DNA of 64,000 bases. Origin: an uncultured Erythrobacter sp. Its GTDB lineage: Bacteria > Pseudomonadota > Alphaproteobacteria > Sphingomonadales > Sphingomonadaceae. The translations under genes and the position numbers were made by a program. The notes under the pieces were generated by a model. That model did no database searches. It had not been told where the DNA came from and worked only from the letters and a program-made list of their open reading frames with translations. Position 1 is the first letter of the stretch. The number at the start of each line of letters is the position of its first letter. Shown piece after piece: positions 29,150 to 37,677 of the stretch. Where the stretch lies: contig CANMOQ010000002.1 of assembly GCA_947499505.1 (NCBI GenBank), forward strand, positions 682,001 through 746,000. The letters run 5' to 3'.

Positions 29150-30541
29150 TCACAGCGGACGCGCGGTTAAACCCAATCGTTCCCGCAGCATCCACCGCCA
29201 CGTTAGAAGAATGGCTGCACAGGCGAGGCCGACGGCGAGACCAATCCAGACGCCTACGCCCTGCAAAGGCGTGAAGAAACCCAGCCCCAATGCTAGTCCA
29301 AAGCCGGGCACCCAATAGCTGAAGATGGCGATCCACATTGGCACGCGCGTATCTTGCACGCCGCGCAAAGCGCCTGCCGCGACAGCCTGCACACCGTCGA
29401 CCAGCTGGAAAGCTGCAGCCAGCACGAGAAACTGCAATGCAAAGCCAACCAGAGCCGCATTTTTTGGATCAGCCGTATCGACAAAGATCAGCAGTAGGTA
29501 TTCAGGCACCAGAACCATCGCGGTTGCCGTGAGAGCCATAAAGCCTGTGCCGATGATCAGCGCGACCCATCCGGCGAGCCGGATGCCTTCAATCTCGCGT
29601 GCACCATAATGATAGCCGACACGGATGGTCGCCGCTTGGCCGACTCCGAACGGCACTTGAAAAGCCAAGGCCGCAATATTCAGCGCGACGATATGCCCAG
29701 CGAGCTCTGCTGCGCCGATGCGTCCCATAAGGAAGGCAGCTGCGCTAAATACGCCAGCCTCGGCAGTCACGGTCAGCGCAATCGGAGTGCCAAGGCGAAT
29801 GATAATGCCAAGCCGGTTCCAATCGGGCCGCCAGAAGCGGTAGAATATGTGATAGCGGGCGAGCGCTGGGTTGATCAGAATGATCGCCACATAGGCGCTC
29901 AGGGTCACCAGGGCCGTGATGATCGTCGCCACCGCAGCGCCCGTCAGGCCGAGCTCTGGCGCGCCGAAGTTACCGAAGATAAAGGCATAATTCGCCAGCG
30001 CGTTCACAGGTATGCCCAGCGCGGTGATGGCTGTGGCCACAACCGGGCGGCCCAATGCGGAGACGTAATTACGCAAGGCAGCCGATAACAGCATTGGGAT
30101 CAGGGAGAAGATGATCACCTGATTGTATTCATTCGCGAGCCCGATGATCGCCGGTTCTTGTCCCGTCAGGCGCATCGCTGGGTCGAGCAGCAGGGCAAAT
30201 CCCATCCCGCCAATCCCGGCGATCACGGCCAGCCACAGCGCCATTCTGGTTGCGCGGCGCACCGGCCTGAACGAGGTGGAGCGCGAGCCAATCGCCTCTG
30301 CAATGAGTGGGGCTACAGCGCCAACCAGTGACGCGAGGGTCCAGACAACAAGGCCGAACAGACCAGCCGCCAGACCCGATGCCGCCAGCGGCTCTTCACC
30401 CAGTCGAGCGATAAAAATGACATCGACGATATAGATCGCGGCCTGCAACAAATTGGCGAGCGCAAGCGGCGCGGCAAGCAGGGTCGTCGCGCGCAGTTCC
30501 TTGCCCCATGTGGGCAAATTATGAGTTGCAATCTCGCTCAT
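29150..30541 (-). CDS. MATE family efflux transporter
   Basis: A 463-residue inner-membrane antiporter with twelve hydrophobic segments in two homologous halves. MATE features include the N-terminal LAAPLALANLLQAAIYIVDVIFIARLG and, in the second half, GTPIALTVTAEAGVFSAAAF. Such proteins export cationic drugs or metabolites with sodium or protons; the substrate is unknown. It closes the housekeeping block to the left of the type III secretion region. The 150 bases to the next gene show no clear element. Confidence 0.88.
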   Translation of the reverse strand: MSEIATHNLPTWGKELRATTLLAAPLALANLLQAAIYIVDVIFIARLGEEPLAASGLAAGLFGLVVWTLASLVGAVAPLIAEAIGSRSTSFRPVRRATRMALWLAVIAGIGGMGFALLLDPAMRLTGQEPAIIGLANEYNQVIIFSLIPMLLSAALRNYVSALGRPVVATAITALGIPVNALANYAFIFGNFGAPELGLTGAAVATIITALVTLSAYVAIILINPALARYHIFYRFWRPDWNRLGIIIRLGTPIALTVTAEAGVFSAAAFLMGRIGAAELAGHIVALNIAALAFQVPFGVGQAATIRVGYHYGAREIEGIRLAGWVALIIGTGFMALTATAMVLVPEYLLLIFVDTADPKNAALVGFALQFLVLAAAFQLVDGVQAVAAGALRGVQDTRVPMWIAIFSYWVPGFGLALGLGFFTPLQGVGVWIGLAVGLACAAILLTWRWMLRERLGLTARPL

Positions 30542-30691
30542 ACAGCCGGCCCGGATAGGCCTGCGGCGGCTCTGGTCAAAGGCGGTTTTTGATCATCGCT
30601 GCCCTACGGCATAAAATGCGTTAAATGCGCCACACCTCAAGTATGCACTATTGCCGTGGTTTTAGCGCAAGGGGGCGGGCGCGAAGACAGC

Positions 30692-31102
30692 CTAACCTGC
30701 GGCCTTTTCTCGCTGATAATGCTCAAGGTAGTTGTCGAGATAGCCTTCGCCCTCGGCATCCCAAAGACCTTCGAGGCGTTTTGCCTTATCCTTGAAATCG
30801 AACCGATATTTACCCGGATGCTCAATCCGAAGGACAAATCCCGCAATGTCCTCGCCAGCGTCTTGTTTGCGCTGAAGGAACAATTGCGTGCAAGCCTCAC
30901 GGGCCGTTCGATCGAGGTAAAACTGATCCTGCGTCAGAGCGCCATCGGAGCCGCGGATCAGCACCACTCCGACATAGTCAGAATCGAACCCGTCGTAGAC
31001 CTGCTGAATTTCGTAATCCAGTATCGCCGCCTGCCAGTCTGCGGCAGGAAAACTGCCGGCTACGGCTCTTACGACTTCTATTTGAGCTTGAGTGAAATCC
31101 AT
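30692..31102 (-). CDS. Probable cytoplasmic immunity protein (DUF600/YezG-like)
   Basis: A 136-residue soluble acidic protein without signal peptide or membrane segment. The start is the ATG at 31102 (MDFTQAQIEVV), ten bases after the stop of the nuclease toxin gene; a start at 31222 would overlap that gene. The shape of the sequence, with ADWQAAILDYEIQ early and a late FVLRIEHPGKYRFDFKD, resembles the DUF600/YezG family, known partners of nuclease toxins with the same C-terminal domain. The position directly after the toxin gene is what an immunity gene would show. The family call is by eye and moderate; the pairing is more secure. Confidence 0.6.
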   Translation of the reverse strand: MDFTQAQIEVVRAVAGSFPAADWQAAILDYEIQQVYDGFDSDYVGVVLIRGSDGALTQDQFYLDRTAREACTQLFLQRKQDAGEDIAGFVLRIEHPGKYRFDFKDKAKRLEGLWDAEGEGYLDNYLEHYQREKAAG

Positions 31103-31112
31103 ATGGTCCGAC

Positions 31113-32360
31113 TTACTTATTGATGAAGGGCTCGCCGTTGTTCGCAGTTCTCCACTGCCCACCATTGACCCTGTATTGAGCGCCAAAGCTATCAGGACGG
31201 GTCGTAGCGTTTGTCGGATCATAGTTTGCCGTTATCCTGACTTCAACGGTGTTTCCAGGTTGCGCGGCTATATCAGCAACGCGGTTTTCGAAACGCTTAA
31301 ATGCGCCCTGGTTGAGGTTGGCGACACCATCGCCAATGGGTTTACCGTTGCCAGCAACTACATTCAGTCGGTTGGTTTGCCCACCAAAACGATCAGCAAT
31401 CATGTGAAAGCCAACATCCGTTGAACGGCCTTCCCGGCCAATATCCGCCTGCAACGTCGGATCGTTCCGTCCAGCAGGGGTGAGGTCAATTTGCCCCTCG
31501 GCTACGGACACTCGCCCATTGGCATCGGTGGTGTAGCTGTAATTGCCATATTCATAGCGGGTGTTGGGGGCCGCATTATTGGCGGCGCGGTTGAAATCGG
31601 CCGCATTGTCGAACTGCCGCACCGGAACGTTGTCGGCGGCCCTTGCGCCCGCACCGAAGAACTCATCAAGCTGAGATTTCATGCGCTCCAGAGATTCGCG
31701 AGCGCCCGCTGGCAGGCTGTCGATCGCGCCTTGCGGAATTCGGTTCACAAGGTTCTGAATCTCTTTCAGCGGAGCTTCCATCGTAGCCCGTAGAGCTGGA
31801 TTGCGAGCCGCCATGGACACGGCATCAGCAACGGTTTGCGCCCATTTGCCCACTTTACCAGCTTTCGCCGCATCGCCGAGATATGGAATGATGCCTACCG
31901 CCGAAAGCGTGCCGTTTAGCAGGTGCCCGCCCGCATCGCCCCAATTGCCATTCCACGCTGAGCCGATCGAGCGGCCGAGTGAAATGATCGCATTGCTACC
32001 ATCGGCAAACGGAGTCGGTTCAACGATGCCAACCAGATCCAGTGTGAGCTGCGTCAGATCTGCAACAACAGTCGCGGTGGAGGGACCGGAATCATTGGCA
32101 GCCACGGGCGTTTGCGCCGTTCCTGAGCGCATAAACTCGCCCTGTTCGCGCGGAGACATTTGCGCAAGGACGACTTGCTCCATCGCATTGGCTTTCGCTG
32201 GAAAGGCAGATTGAAGTGCTGCCAGGTCGCTGCGCAGTCCAGCCGTATTGAGAACAGGATCGCGGTTTTGATTTACCAAGCTTGCCGCGACGCTGAGCGG
32301 GCTCACGTCATTCTGAGATTGCGATTGCAACGCCGTTTGGCTGCGACTCACTTCGGTCAT
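31113..32360 (-). CDS. Pretoxin plus DNA/RNA non-specific nuclease toxin, putative T3SS effector
   Basis: A 415-residue polymorphic-toxin-like protein with no signal peptide. Residues 1-100 are polar, rich in Ser, Gln and Ala, as in type III secretion signals. Residues 104-172 look like a pretoxin segment (LTLDLVGIVEPTPFADG, GIIPYLGDAAKAGKVGKW). Residues 268-413 match the Endonuclea_NS_2 nuclease family: YSYTTDANGRVSVAEG, DVGFHMIADRFGG with the likely catalytic His319, then ANLNQGAFKRFENR. GGAGAG precedes the ATG. The likely immunity gene follows by ten bases, and the LuxR regulator ending the sctU-T operon lies 99 bases upstream on the same strand. Toxin and nuclease nature are well supported; export by the T3SS is inferred from position. 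Confidence 0.78.
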   Translation of the reverse strand: MTEVSRSQTALQSQSQNDVSPLSVAASLVNQNRDPVLNTAGLRSDLAALQSAFPAKANAMEQVVLAQMSPREQGEFMRSGTAQTPVAANDSGPSTATVVADLTQLTLDLVGIVEPTPFADGSNAIISLGRSIGSAWNGNWGDAGGHLLNGTLSAVGIIPYLGDAAKAGKVGKWAQTVADAVSMAARNPALRATMEAPLKEIQNLVNRIPQGAIDSLPAGARESLERMKSQLDEFFGAGARAADNVPVRQFDNAADFNRAANNAAPNTRYEYGNYSYTTDANGRVSVAEGQIDLTPAGRNDPTLQADIGREGRSTDVGFHMIADRFGGQTNRLNVVAGNGKPIGDGVANLNQGAFKRFENRVADIAAQPGNTVEVRITANYDPTNATTRPDSFGAQYRVNGGQWRTANNGEPFINK

Positions 32361-32459
32361 TAGATCTCTCCAACCACTACGCCGATCAGCATATGTTGGC
32401 GCGCAGTTGGGCGGTATCTGCAGATCGTATAGATTGGCGCGGTTCGCCGTATCTCGGCG

Positions 32460-32879
32460 CTAGTCCAGCGGGTGGAACAGCAAGCCTGCGAGCGCTACCA
32501 GCCCGCGCATCCCATCAAGCTCCAATTTGCGCACCGCGCTGTTGAGGTGTGTGCGAGCGGTGCCCTCACTGATCGCCAGCAAAGTCGCAATATCCGCGTT
32601 GGAGCGTCCCCATCCTGCGAACCTCAGGGCAGCTGCTTCCGTCCGGGTCAGCTGCTGCAGCGGATCAACCAGAGACAGCGGAACCCGCGCTCCATCGACC
32701 AAGAATTCGCCAACGGTGACCTCACGCTTGCGCGATGGATCACGCTTGGCGGCGCTGCGCATCTCCTCAATCAGCGCGAGCAATTCGGTATCAACCTCTG
32801 AGCCGCTACGCGGGTTGCCTTGCGAGCTGGCGCGAGTGGCAAGGCCCTCAGCCGAAGGATGGTTGGGGCGCTGTGTCAC
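32460..32879 (-). CDS. LuxR-type HTH regulator of the T3SS operon
   Basis: A 139-residue DNA-binding protein. The C-terminal 77-135 is a LuxR/GerE-type helix-turn-helix: LTRTEAAALRFAGWGRSNAD, then ISEGTARTHLNSAVRKL. The N-terminal half is polar, with no receiver or autoinducer-binding domain. Its start overlaps the sctT stop by four bases (ATGA), so it is made with the export apparatus and probably controls the injectisome or the effector genes next to it. Confidence 0.82.
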   Translation of the reverse strand: MTQRPNHPSAEGLATRASSQGNPRSGSEVDTELLALIEEMRSAAKRDPSRKREVTVGEFLVDGARVPLSLVDPLQQLTRTEAAALRFAGWGRSNADIATLLAISEGTARTHLNSAVRKLELDGMRGLVALAGLLFHPLD

Positions 32880-33697
32880 TGCGGTGTTCCTGTGCGGTCA
32901 AGCATGCCCTGAGCAACGGCATCGCGCGACATCAGATCGTTCACGACCAGATTGCCGAGCAAGGGTAAGATCAAGACGAGCACAAAGATCGCAGCGGTGG
33001 CTTTGATCGATAGTGAAAGCATGAACACGTTGAAGTTCTGCGCAAAGCGATTGAGCAATCCCATACCAAGGTCGATCATAAACAAGACCATAAGCGCAGG
33101 GGTAGCGAGAATGAAGGCAATCATAAAGTATCGGCCAAATTCACCCTCGAACAGGATGACCGACGACATGTCGAGCTCAACCCCGCCCGGCCCCATTGGC
33201 CAAAGGGCATAGCTCATCATCAGGGTTCCAATGAGCAGCGTCAGGCCGCCTGCGGTTACGAAGGTTACCTGCGCAAACCGGCCCAGCAGAGTGGCGGAAA
33301 GTGACTGCGTGTTACCGGAAATCGGATCGACGACTTGCGCGATGGTTGCACCCGTTTTGCTGTCAATGATCTCGCCTGCCGAGGCCATTGCCCAGAGGAA
33401 TGTGGCGTAGAACAGGCCAATCACAACGCCTGCTGCCGCTTCCCGCCCGAACAGCGCCAGCCACTGTGCTGCGGTCAAGGTACTGGGCGCGAAGGAGACT
33501 GGTAGTGATAGAGCGACCAAACCAAAGGCGATGATCAGGGAATTGCGTACCAGCGGCGGGATCAGTTGCGGCGAAAACAAAGGCAGCATGACGAAGGCCA
33601 TGGCAAACCGCGCAGATGCGGCACCGACTAGCAGCGCCTGCTCAGTCCAAGGGGCGGCTGAAATCAGGGATTGGCCAAGTGCACCCCCTACGCTCAT
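32876..33697 (-). CDS. sctT: T3SS export apparatus protein SctT
   Basis: SctT (YscT/SpaR/FliR family) forms part of the export gate with SctR and SctS. The 273-residue protein has the usual arrangement of membrane segments, with ASARFAMAFVMLPLFSPQ and the conserved GEIIDSKTGATIAQVVDP, matching the family GxxIDxxxG region. A late stretch GLLNRFAQNFNVFMLSLSIK is also typical. Both ends overlap neighbours by four bases (sctS, luxR), showing a tight operon. Confidence 0.92.
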   Translation of the reverse strand: MSVGGALGQSLISAAPWTEQALLVGAASARFAMAFVMLPLFSPQLIPPLVRNSLIIAFGLVALSLPVSFAPSTLTAAQWLALFGREAAAGVVIGLFYATFLWAMASAGEIIDSKTGATIAQVVDPISGNTQSLSATLLGRFAQVTFVTAGGLTLLIGTLMMSYALWPMGPGGVELDMSSVILFEGEFGRYFMIAFILATPALMVLFMIDLGMGLLNRFAQNFNVFMLSLSIKATAAIFVLVLILPLLGNLVVNDLMSRDAVAQGMLDRTGTPQ

Positions 33698-33954
33698 CCA
33701 ACCAGCCCGTTGAGATTGCTAAATATCTTGTCGCTAAAGGCGAACAGGCTACCAACCATCAGGCTGGCCGTGATGAACAGGGTCAGCACGATTGCGAAGA
33801 ACTTAAGGGTGAACTGAAGCGTCTGCTCTTGGATTTGCGTTGCTGCTTGCACCACAGCGACCATCAGGCCGACCACCGATGCGGCGATAATCGGCGGGGC
33901 TGAAAGCAGCAGCACCAGCCACAATGCCTCAAGCGTGATGTCGGTCAGGTTCAT
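33694..33954 (-). CDS. sctS: T3SS export apparatus protein SctS
   Basis: SctS (YscS/SpaQ/FliQ family), an 86-residue protein with two membrane helices; four copies sit in the export gate. Typical features are the early LEALWLVLLLSAPPIIAA, then VGLMVAVVQAATQIQEQTL, the hallmark FliQ-like QAxTQIQEQTL segment. The start is the ATG at 33954; a TTG two codons earlier is possible. It overlaps sctT by four bases. Confidence 0.93.
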   Translation of the reverse strand: MNLTDITLEALWLVLLLSAPPIIAASVVGLMVAVVQAATQIQEQTLQFTLKFFAIVLTLFITASLMVGSLFAFSDKIFSNLNGLVG

Positions 33955-33972
33955 GGCCAATGCCTAGCCTTG

Positions 33973-34674
33973 CTACATCGCATAGGACAGCACCAATCCA
34001 TGGCTGAGTTTGGCCCACCCATCGATCACCACAAACAGCAATATCTTGAACGGTAGCGAGATGGTGACCGGACTGAGCATCATCATGTTGAGCGCGAGCA
34101 AAATGTTCGAGATCACCAAATCAATGATCAGGAAGGGCAGGAATATTAGAAACCCGATCTGAAAGGCTGTTGTTAGCTCGCGCACCGCGAATGCCGGGAC
34201 AATGATGACAAAATCGCTGTCGCTAATTTCGGCCGCGCGTTCCGGGCCGCTGATCCGCCGTTGTGTCGCCAAGAAGAAGGCCCGGTCTTCCGCATCCGTA
34301 TTGGCGAGCAAAAACTTGCGCAGGGGCTCTTTCGCTTTGTCGGCGGTTGAAATGATCTCTTGGGTGTCGCCAAGTTGGGACGGGCCGGCTGGACTATCGC
34401 CTGGCATAGTGGCTTCGGTTTCGGTCCCCATTCCGGCGGCAGCCGACATGTCCTGAAGCGTCGGGTACATGACATAGACGGACAGGATGAGCGCTAGTCC
34501 ATTGAGAACGATGTTGGGCGGGGTTTGTTGCAGGCCAAGAGCACTGCGCACGATGGCCAGGACAACGACGATTTTGGTGAAGCTGGTGACCATCACAGCC
34601 AGGAACGGCGCCAGCGCGATCAGCAATACTGTGATCAGTGCAGAGCCGGGGGTGAATGTCCCGAGTTCCATCAT
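33973..34674 (-). CDS. sctR: T3SS export apparatus protein SctR
   Basis: SctR (YscR/SpaP/FliP family), the pentameric core of the export gate. Both family signatures are visible: VTSFTKIVVVLAIVRSALGL followed by QQTPPNIVLNGLALIL, and near the end FLIFLPFLIIDLVISNILLA with MMMLSPVTISLPFK. The 233-residue length fits, with a soluble loop at about 80-155. The start overlaps the sctQ stop (ATGA). Confidence 0.94.
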   Translation of the reverse strand: MMELGTFTPGSALITVLLIALAPFLAVMVTSFTKIVVVLAIVRSALGLQQTPPNIVLNGLALILSVYVMYPTLQDMSAAAGMGTETEATMPGDSPAGPSQLGDTQEIISTADKAKEPLRKFLLANTDAEDRAFFLATQRRISGPERAAEISDSDFVIIVPAFAVRELTTAFQIGFLIFLPFLIIDLVISNILLALNMMMLSPVTISLPFKILLFVVIDGWAKLSHGLVLSYAM

Positions 34675-35018
34675 TCTGTTTCTGCCGCCAGCTCGCCGGT
34701 ATCGCTCGAGGGCTCGCCGGGCGATGCTTCTTCAGCGGCGGGCGTGGCAGTGTCGGCGCTCTGATCGCCCGGCTGGTTCGCGGCGGGTGAGGGGCTCTCG
34801 ACCAGCACTGCAAACCGGTCACCCACGCGGACAATCTCGCCTTTACCAACCGGCAATCCGCCGACGCTGACGGTGACTTGGAGGCCCTCCGTCACGGGGC
34901 CGAGGTCAATCGATCCAGCATCAGCAAGGGCGGCCAGATCCTCTTGCGATAGGATTGCATCGGGCAATTGCAGAGCCACTGGCACGGTCATTTGACTGGT
35001 GTCTGTTGGGTCACTCAT
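34671..35018 (-). CDS. Probable internally initiated C-terminal SctQ (SctQ-C)
   Basis: Inside sctQ, the ATG at 35018 (MSDPTDTSQM) is preceded by GAGG with an eight-base gap, as good as many true starts in this window. It lies just before the SpoA domain, exactly where Ysc and Spa systems start a second product that binds full-length SctQ. The product would be 115 residues. Known from the families; here inferred from the ribosome site and position. Confidence 0.55.
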   Translation of the reverse strand: MSDPTDTSQMTVPVALQLPDAILSQEDLAALADAGSIDLGPVTEGLQVTVSVGGLPVGKGEIVRVGDRFAVLVESPSPAANQPGDQSADTATPAAEEASPGEPSSDTGELAAETE

Positions 35019-35654
35019 CGGAGCTGCCTCAAAGTTGTTGGGGGTGTTTGTAAACGCGCTGATCAGCCGCCCTGATTGCGGATCGAATGCTACGCCGCCG
35101 CCCACTGGGCTGGCCGCGTTTTCGACGACGGGCCAAGGCGATCCGGAGAGCAGCAGCAGATCGCCCCCTCCCAATGCTTCGGCCTCATCCAGAGTGAGCC
35201 GTGTCGCCGCGAGAGATAGCGGCACCGGCACCGGAGTGGCTGCGGGACAGGGTATGGGCGGCGGTGCAAGCGGCGCGATCTCGCCCAAAGGCTCACCGGC
35301 GCGAGTGAGGCGTACGCAGGCAAGGTCAGCATCCAGCTCGCCGTGATTGTTGAACTCAGCAGCGAGGCCGGTTGCCTGCTCAATCTCATCGAGCGACGAA
35401 TTGTGCAAAGCCAAGGCGTTCACCAATGCGTCAGCCGCAGCGCCCAACGGCGCGCGCGTCTCTGGCGGCGGGCGAAACGCAAGCCCATCGGCCTTGTACC
35501 AGTCTGCTCCTGCCGACTGAGCTGGCACAACTAATGCCGTCATACCCCGGCGGGCGAGCAATCGGGCCGCTTGATGTGCCCACGCGCATTGATCGGCGTT
35601 CAGGCTGGGCAGACTGCTGGCCACGCCCTCGGGCATCTTTTGATAAGCGCTCAT
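34671..35654 (-). CDS. sctQ: T3SS sorting-platform protein SctQ
   Basis: SctQ (YscQ/SpaO) forms the cytoplasmic pods that recruit substrates. This 327-residue form has a divergent N-terminal half and a C-terminal SpoA domain at about 222-292 (VPVALQLPDAILSQEDLAAL, then GLPVGKGEIVRVGDRFAVLV). A Glu/Ala/Ser-rich tail of about 35 residues follows. An internal ATG at residue 213 has a good ribosome site (see separate entry). It overlaps the FliO-like gene and sctR by four bases each. Confidence 0.88.
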   Translation of the reverse strand: MSAYQKMPEGVASSLPSLNADQCAWAHQAARLLARRGMTALVVPAQSAGADWYKADGLAFRPPPETRAPLGAAADALVNALALHNSSLDEIEQATGLAAEFNNHGELDADLACVRLTRAGEPLGEIAPLAPPPIPCPAATPVPVPLSLAATRLTLDEAEALGGGDLLLLSGSPWPVVENAASPVGGGVAFDPQSGRLISAFTNTPNNFEAAPMSDPTDTSQMTVPVALQLPDAILSQEDLAALADAGSIDLGPVTEGLQVTVSVGGLPVGKGEIVRVGDRFAVLVESPSPAANQPGDQSADTATPAAEEASPGEPSSDTGELAAETE

Positions 35655-36046
35655 ATCTGCCCCTCATCAGACATACGCAGGCGAAAGCGCGGTCGCTCCT
35701 TTACGGTATCGCTTGGCGCTTGATCGGCATCGTGCTCCGCAGCGGCCATGGCCATTTCGGCAGGGCCAGGAGCGGGCCATTCTCTCAGCCGAGAGATGGA
35801 ATGCGCGGTCACTCCCAGCAGCATCTCCTCGCCCTCAATCTCAATCAGAACCAGGCGTTCGCGCGGTCCAATTGGCAGCGCCCGGATAAAGCGCAAATTG
35901 CGCGTATCTTGCTGGCCTCCAAGCTTCCCGAAGCTCCCGTCCTGAAACCGCCGCATAAGGTATAGCCCGCCCCATGCGAGAGCGATGACGAAGGCCAGAG
36001 ACAAGATGATTGCGAGCAGGGACGAAAGCACCGTTCCGATGGTCAT
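35651..36046 (-). CDS. FliO-like membrane protein within the T3SS operon
   Basis: A 131-residue protein with one N-terminal membrane helix (8-30, ending WGGLYLMRRF) and a short core at 53-88, RALPIGPRERLVLIEIEG with LLGVTAHSISRL, which is the FliO pattern of a glycine, an R-E-R-(V/L)-V segment and a final LGVT. The C-terminal 40 residues are acidic and polar. FliO helps assemble FliP in flagella and has no known standard injectisome counterpart. Here it sits between sctU and sctQ with four-base overlaps on both sides, so it is made with the export gate; a role in SctR assembly is inferred. Confidence 0.8.
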   Translation of the reverse strand: MTIGTVLSSLLAIILSLAFVIALAWGGLYLMRRFQDGSFGKLGGQQDTRNLRFIRALPIGPRERLVLIEIEGEEMLLGVTAHSISRLREWPAPGPAEMAMAAAEHDADQAPSDTVKERPRFRLRMSDEGQI

Positions 36047-37230
36047 GACGGTTCTAACTCCATTGGTTTTGCATCATTTGGTTCGCGGGTCGGCGCACGG
36101 CCATGGTCGAGCTCACATTCCATTGGAGCCTTCCCAGCCCGGGCACGCTTGGCCCACAAGATCACCTCAGCAATGGCATCGAACAATTCCTCTGGAACCA
36201 TCTCGCCAACCTCGCCGCGTGCCCACAGTTTGCGCGCTGTCGGGATGTGACGGATGATTGGCACCTCGGCGTCGATCGCTGCCTGTCGCATCGCCTGAGC
36301 GATTTCGCCGTCGCCGCGCGCCAAGATCACGGGGACCGGGGCGCGGTCCGGATCATAGTCGAGCGCGATGGCCAAATGGGTGGGATTGACGAGCAGTGCG
36401 GATGCGTCATGCGTGGCTGAAATAGCGCCCGATTGCGCCCATTCCTGACCCAGCTGTCGGCGGTGGTCCTTCACATGAGGGTCGCCTTCGTCCTGCTTCA
36501 CCTCTTGTTTGATGTCGCGCCGGCTCATCATCATCTTTTTCAGGAAGCGCTGCTTGGTCCAGACGTTGTCGATGAGCGCGATCCCAACGAATAGCCCGCC
36601 GACCCAAGCAAGGATCTCAAGCGTTATGCTATAGGTAAGAGCCGCATCGCGCGATCCGGCCTGTGCGCCAAGCCCGTCACGCCAAACGGCCTCTGAAGCT
36701 GGCAGCAGCATCGAGCCCATCTTCTCAATATGTCCGTAAGCGACCAGCCAAATGACGGCGAGAACGGCGAGCACTTTCGCCAGCGTTTTGACGAGCTGAA
36801 CCAGCCCGTCCTTACCGAACAACCGCTTCAATCCCTTGACCGGATTAATGTTCTCAAATTTCGGCTCAAGGCGCTTCGGTGCGAACAGGCCGCGAGTTTG
36901 GAAGACTTCCGACAAACCGCCGAGCGCAGATAGGGGGATAAGCACCACAGCGCTCAACATGAGCAGCAACATGGCTCCTTCACCAGCGAGGCCATCGAAT
37001 GCCAAATTGAAATCGCTGCTGGCCGCTTGGGTCACGACCCGATCACCAAAATCGGCAATGTTGCGAGCGATCCAGGCGCCCGCAACCACTAACAGTAGAA
37101 TTGCTCCGAAAGTGCCGAGCATGGACGTGATGTCCTGAGCCTTGGCGATGTCACCCTTTTCGCGTGCATCTCTTAGCTTTTTGGGGGTCGGCAGCTCTGT
37201 CTTGTCGCCGCCTTTATCTTCATCCGCCAT
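36043..37230 (-). CDS. sctU: T3SS export gate switch protein SctU
   Basis: SctU (YscU/SpaS/FlhB family) controls substrate switching through self-cleavage. The N-terminus TELPTPKKLRDAREKGDIAK is the family hallmark, four membrane segments lie between about 35 and 225, and the NPTH autocleavage motif is in LLVNPTHLAIALDY, at about 282-285 from the chosen start. The C-terminal tail has an extra 40 polar residues. I prefer the ATG at 37230 (395 residues); a GTG at 37242 would add four residues. It is the first gene of the leftward operon, behind a 461-base divergent promoter region. Confidence 0.93.
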   Translation of the reverse strand: MADEDKGGDKTELPTPKKLRDAREKGDIAKAQDITSMLGTFGAILLLVVAGAWIARNIADFGDRVVTQAASSDFNLAFDGLAGEGAMLLLMLSAVVLIPLSALGGLSEVFQTRGLFAPKRLEPKFENINPVKGLKRLFGKDGLVQLVKTLAKVLAVLAVIWLVAYGHIEKMGSMLLPASEAVWRDGLGAQAGSRDAALTYSITLEILAWVGGLFVGIALIDNVWTKQRFLKKMMMSRRDIKQEVKQDEGDPHVKDHRRQLGQEWAQSGAISATHDASALLVNPTHLAIALDYDPDRAPVPVILARGDGEIAQAMRQAAIDAEVPIIRHIPTARKLWARGEVGEMVPEELFDAIAEVILWAKRARAGKAPMECELDHGRAPTREPNDAKPMELEPS

Positions 37231-37403
37231 TTGGCCTGCCACTCACCTCATAAGACGCCTGTTAGAAACGGGCTTTTGATGCGTACACGGGAGATGATTT
37301 TTCGCCCCGCGCGACTCCGGATGGCAGGCCCGGAAATCACGTTATTTGCACCCTCGTTAGTAAAGTCAACGGGCTCTGAAGTCGTTACCAGTGAAACTTG
37401 TGG

Positions 37404-37415
37404 CGACTCGAGTCG
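37404..37415. promoter_or_regulatory. Perfect 12-base palindrome in the T3SS promoter region
   Basis: CGACTCGAGTCG is self-complementary. The octamer GCGACTCG also occurs at 53012-53019, upstream of the distal needle-domain gene. A binding site for the LuxR-type regulator is possible but unproven. Confidence 0.35.
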
Positions 37416-37664
37416 GTTGCAGTAATCACTTCACAAATGTGTCACAGACGAATTGCTCCAATTTTACGGTGAACTGAAAACGCGAAAAGCACTCGATTCG
37501 TCGCACAACGCACGCATTTCCGGGCAATTGAGCAAGTTTTCCCAAGGTTTACGTGGGCCCTTCAAACTTACCAAATATCCTTTACCATCATGGTTGCTGG
37601 CGTGGTGGGGCCAAAGGCAGGATTCCCGACCCGTTGGCAATTAGCTAGGTTACTTGATTGGTTT

Positions 37665-37677
37665 AGAACTGAGTTCT
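37665..37677. promoter_or_regulatory. Palindrome just before the rightward T3SS operon
   Basis: AGAACT, one base, AGTTCT, ending five bases before the AGGAGG ribosome site at 37682-37687. In this position a bound protein or a small RNA hairpin could affect translation. Confidence 0.35.

Noticed and set aside
32460..32879. A quorum-sensing LuxR receptor
   Set aside because: Only the C-terminal DNA-binding part is of LuxR type; there is no autoinducer-binding domain and no luxI gene nearby.
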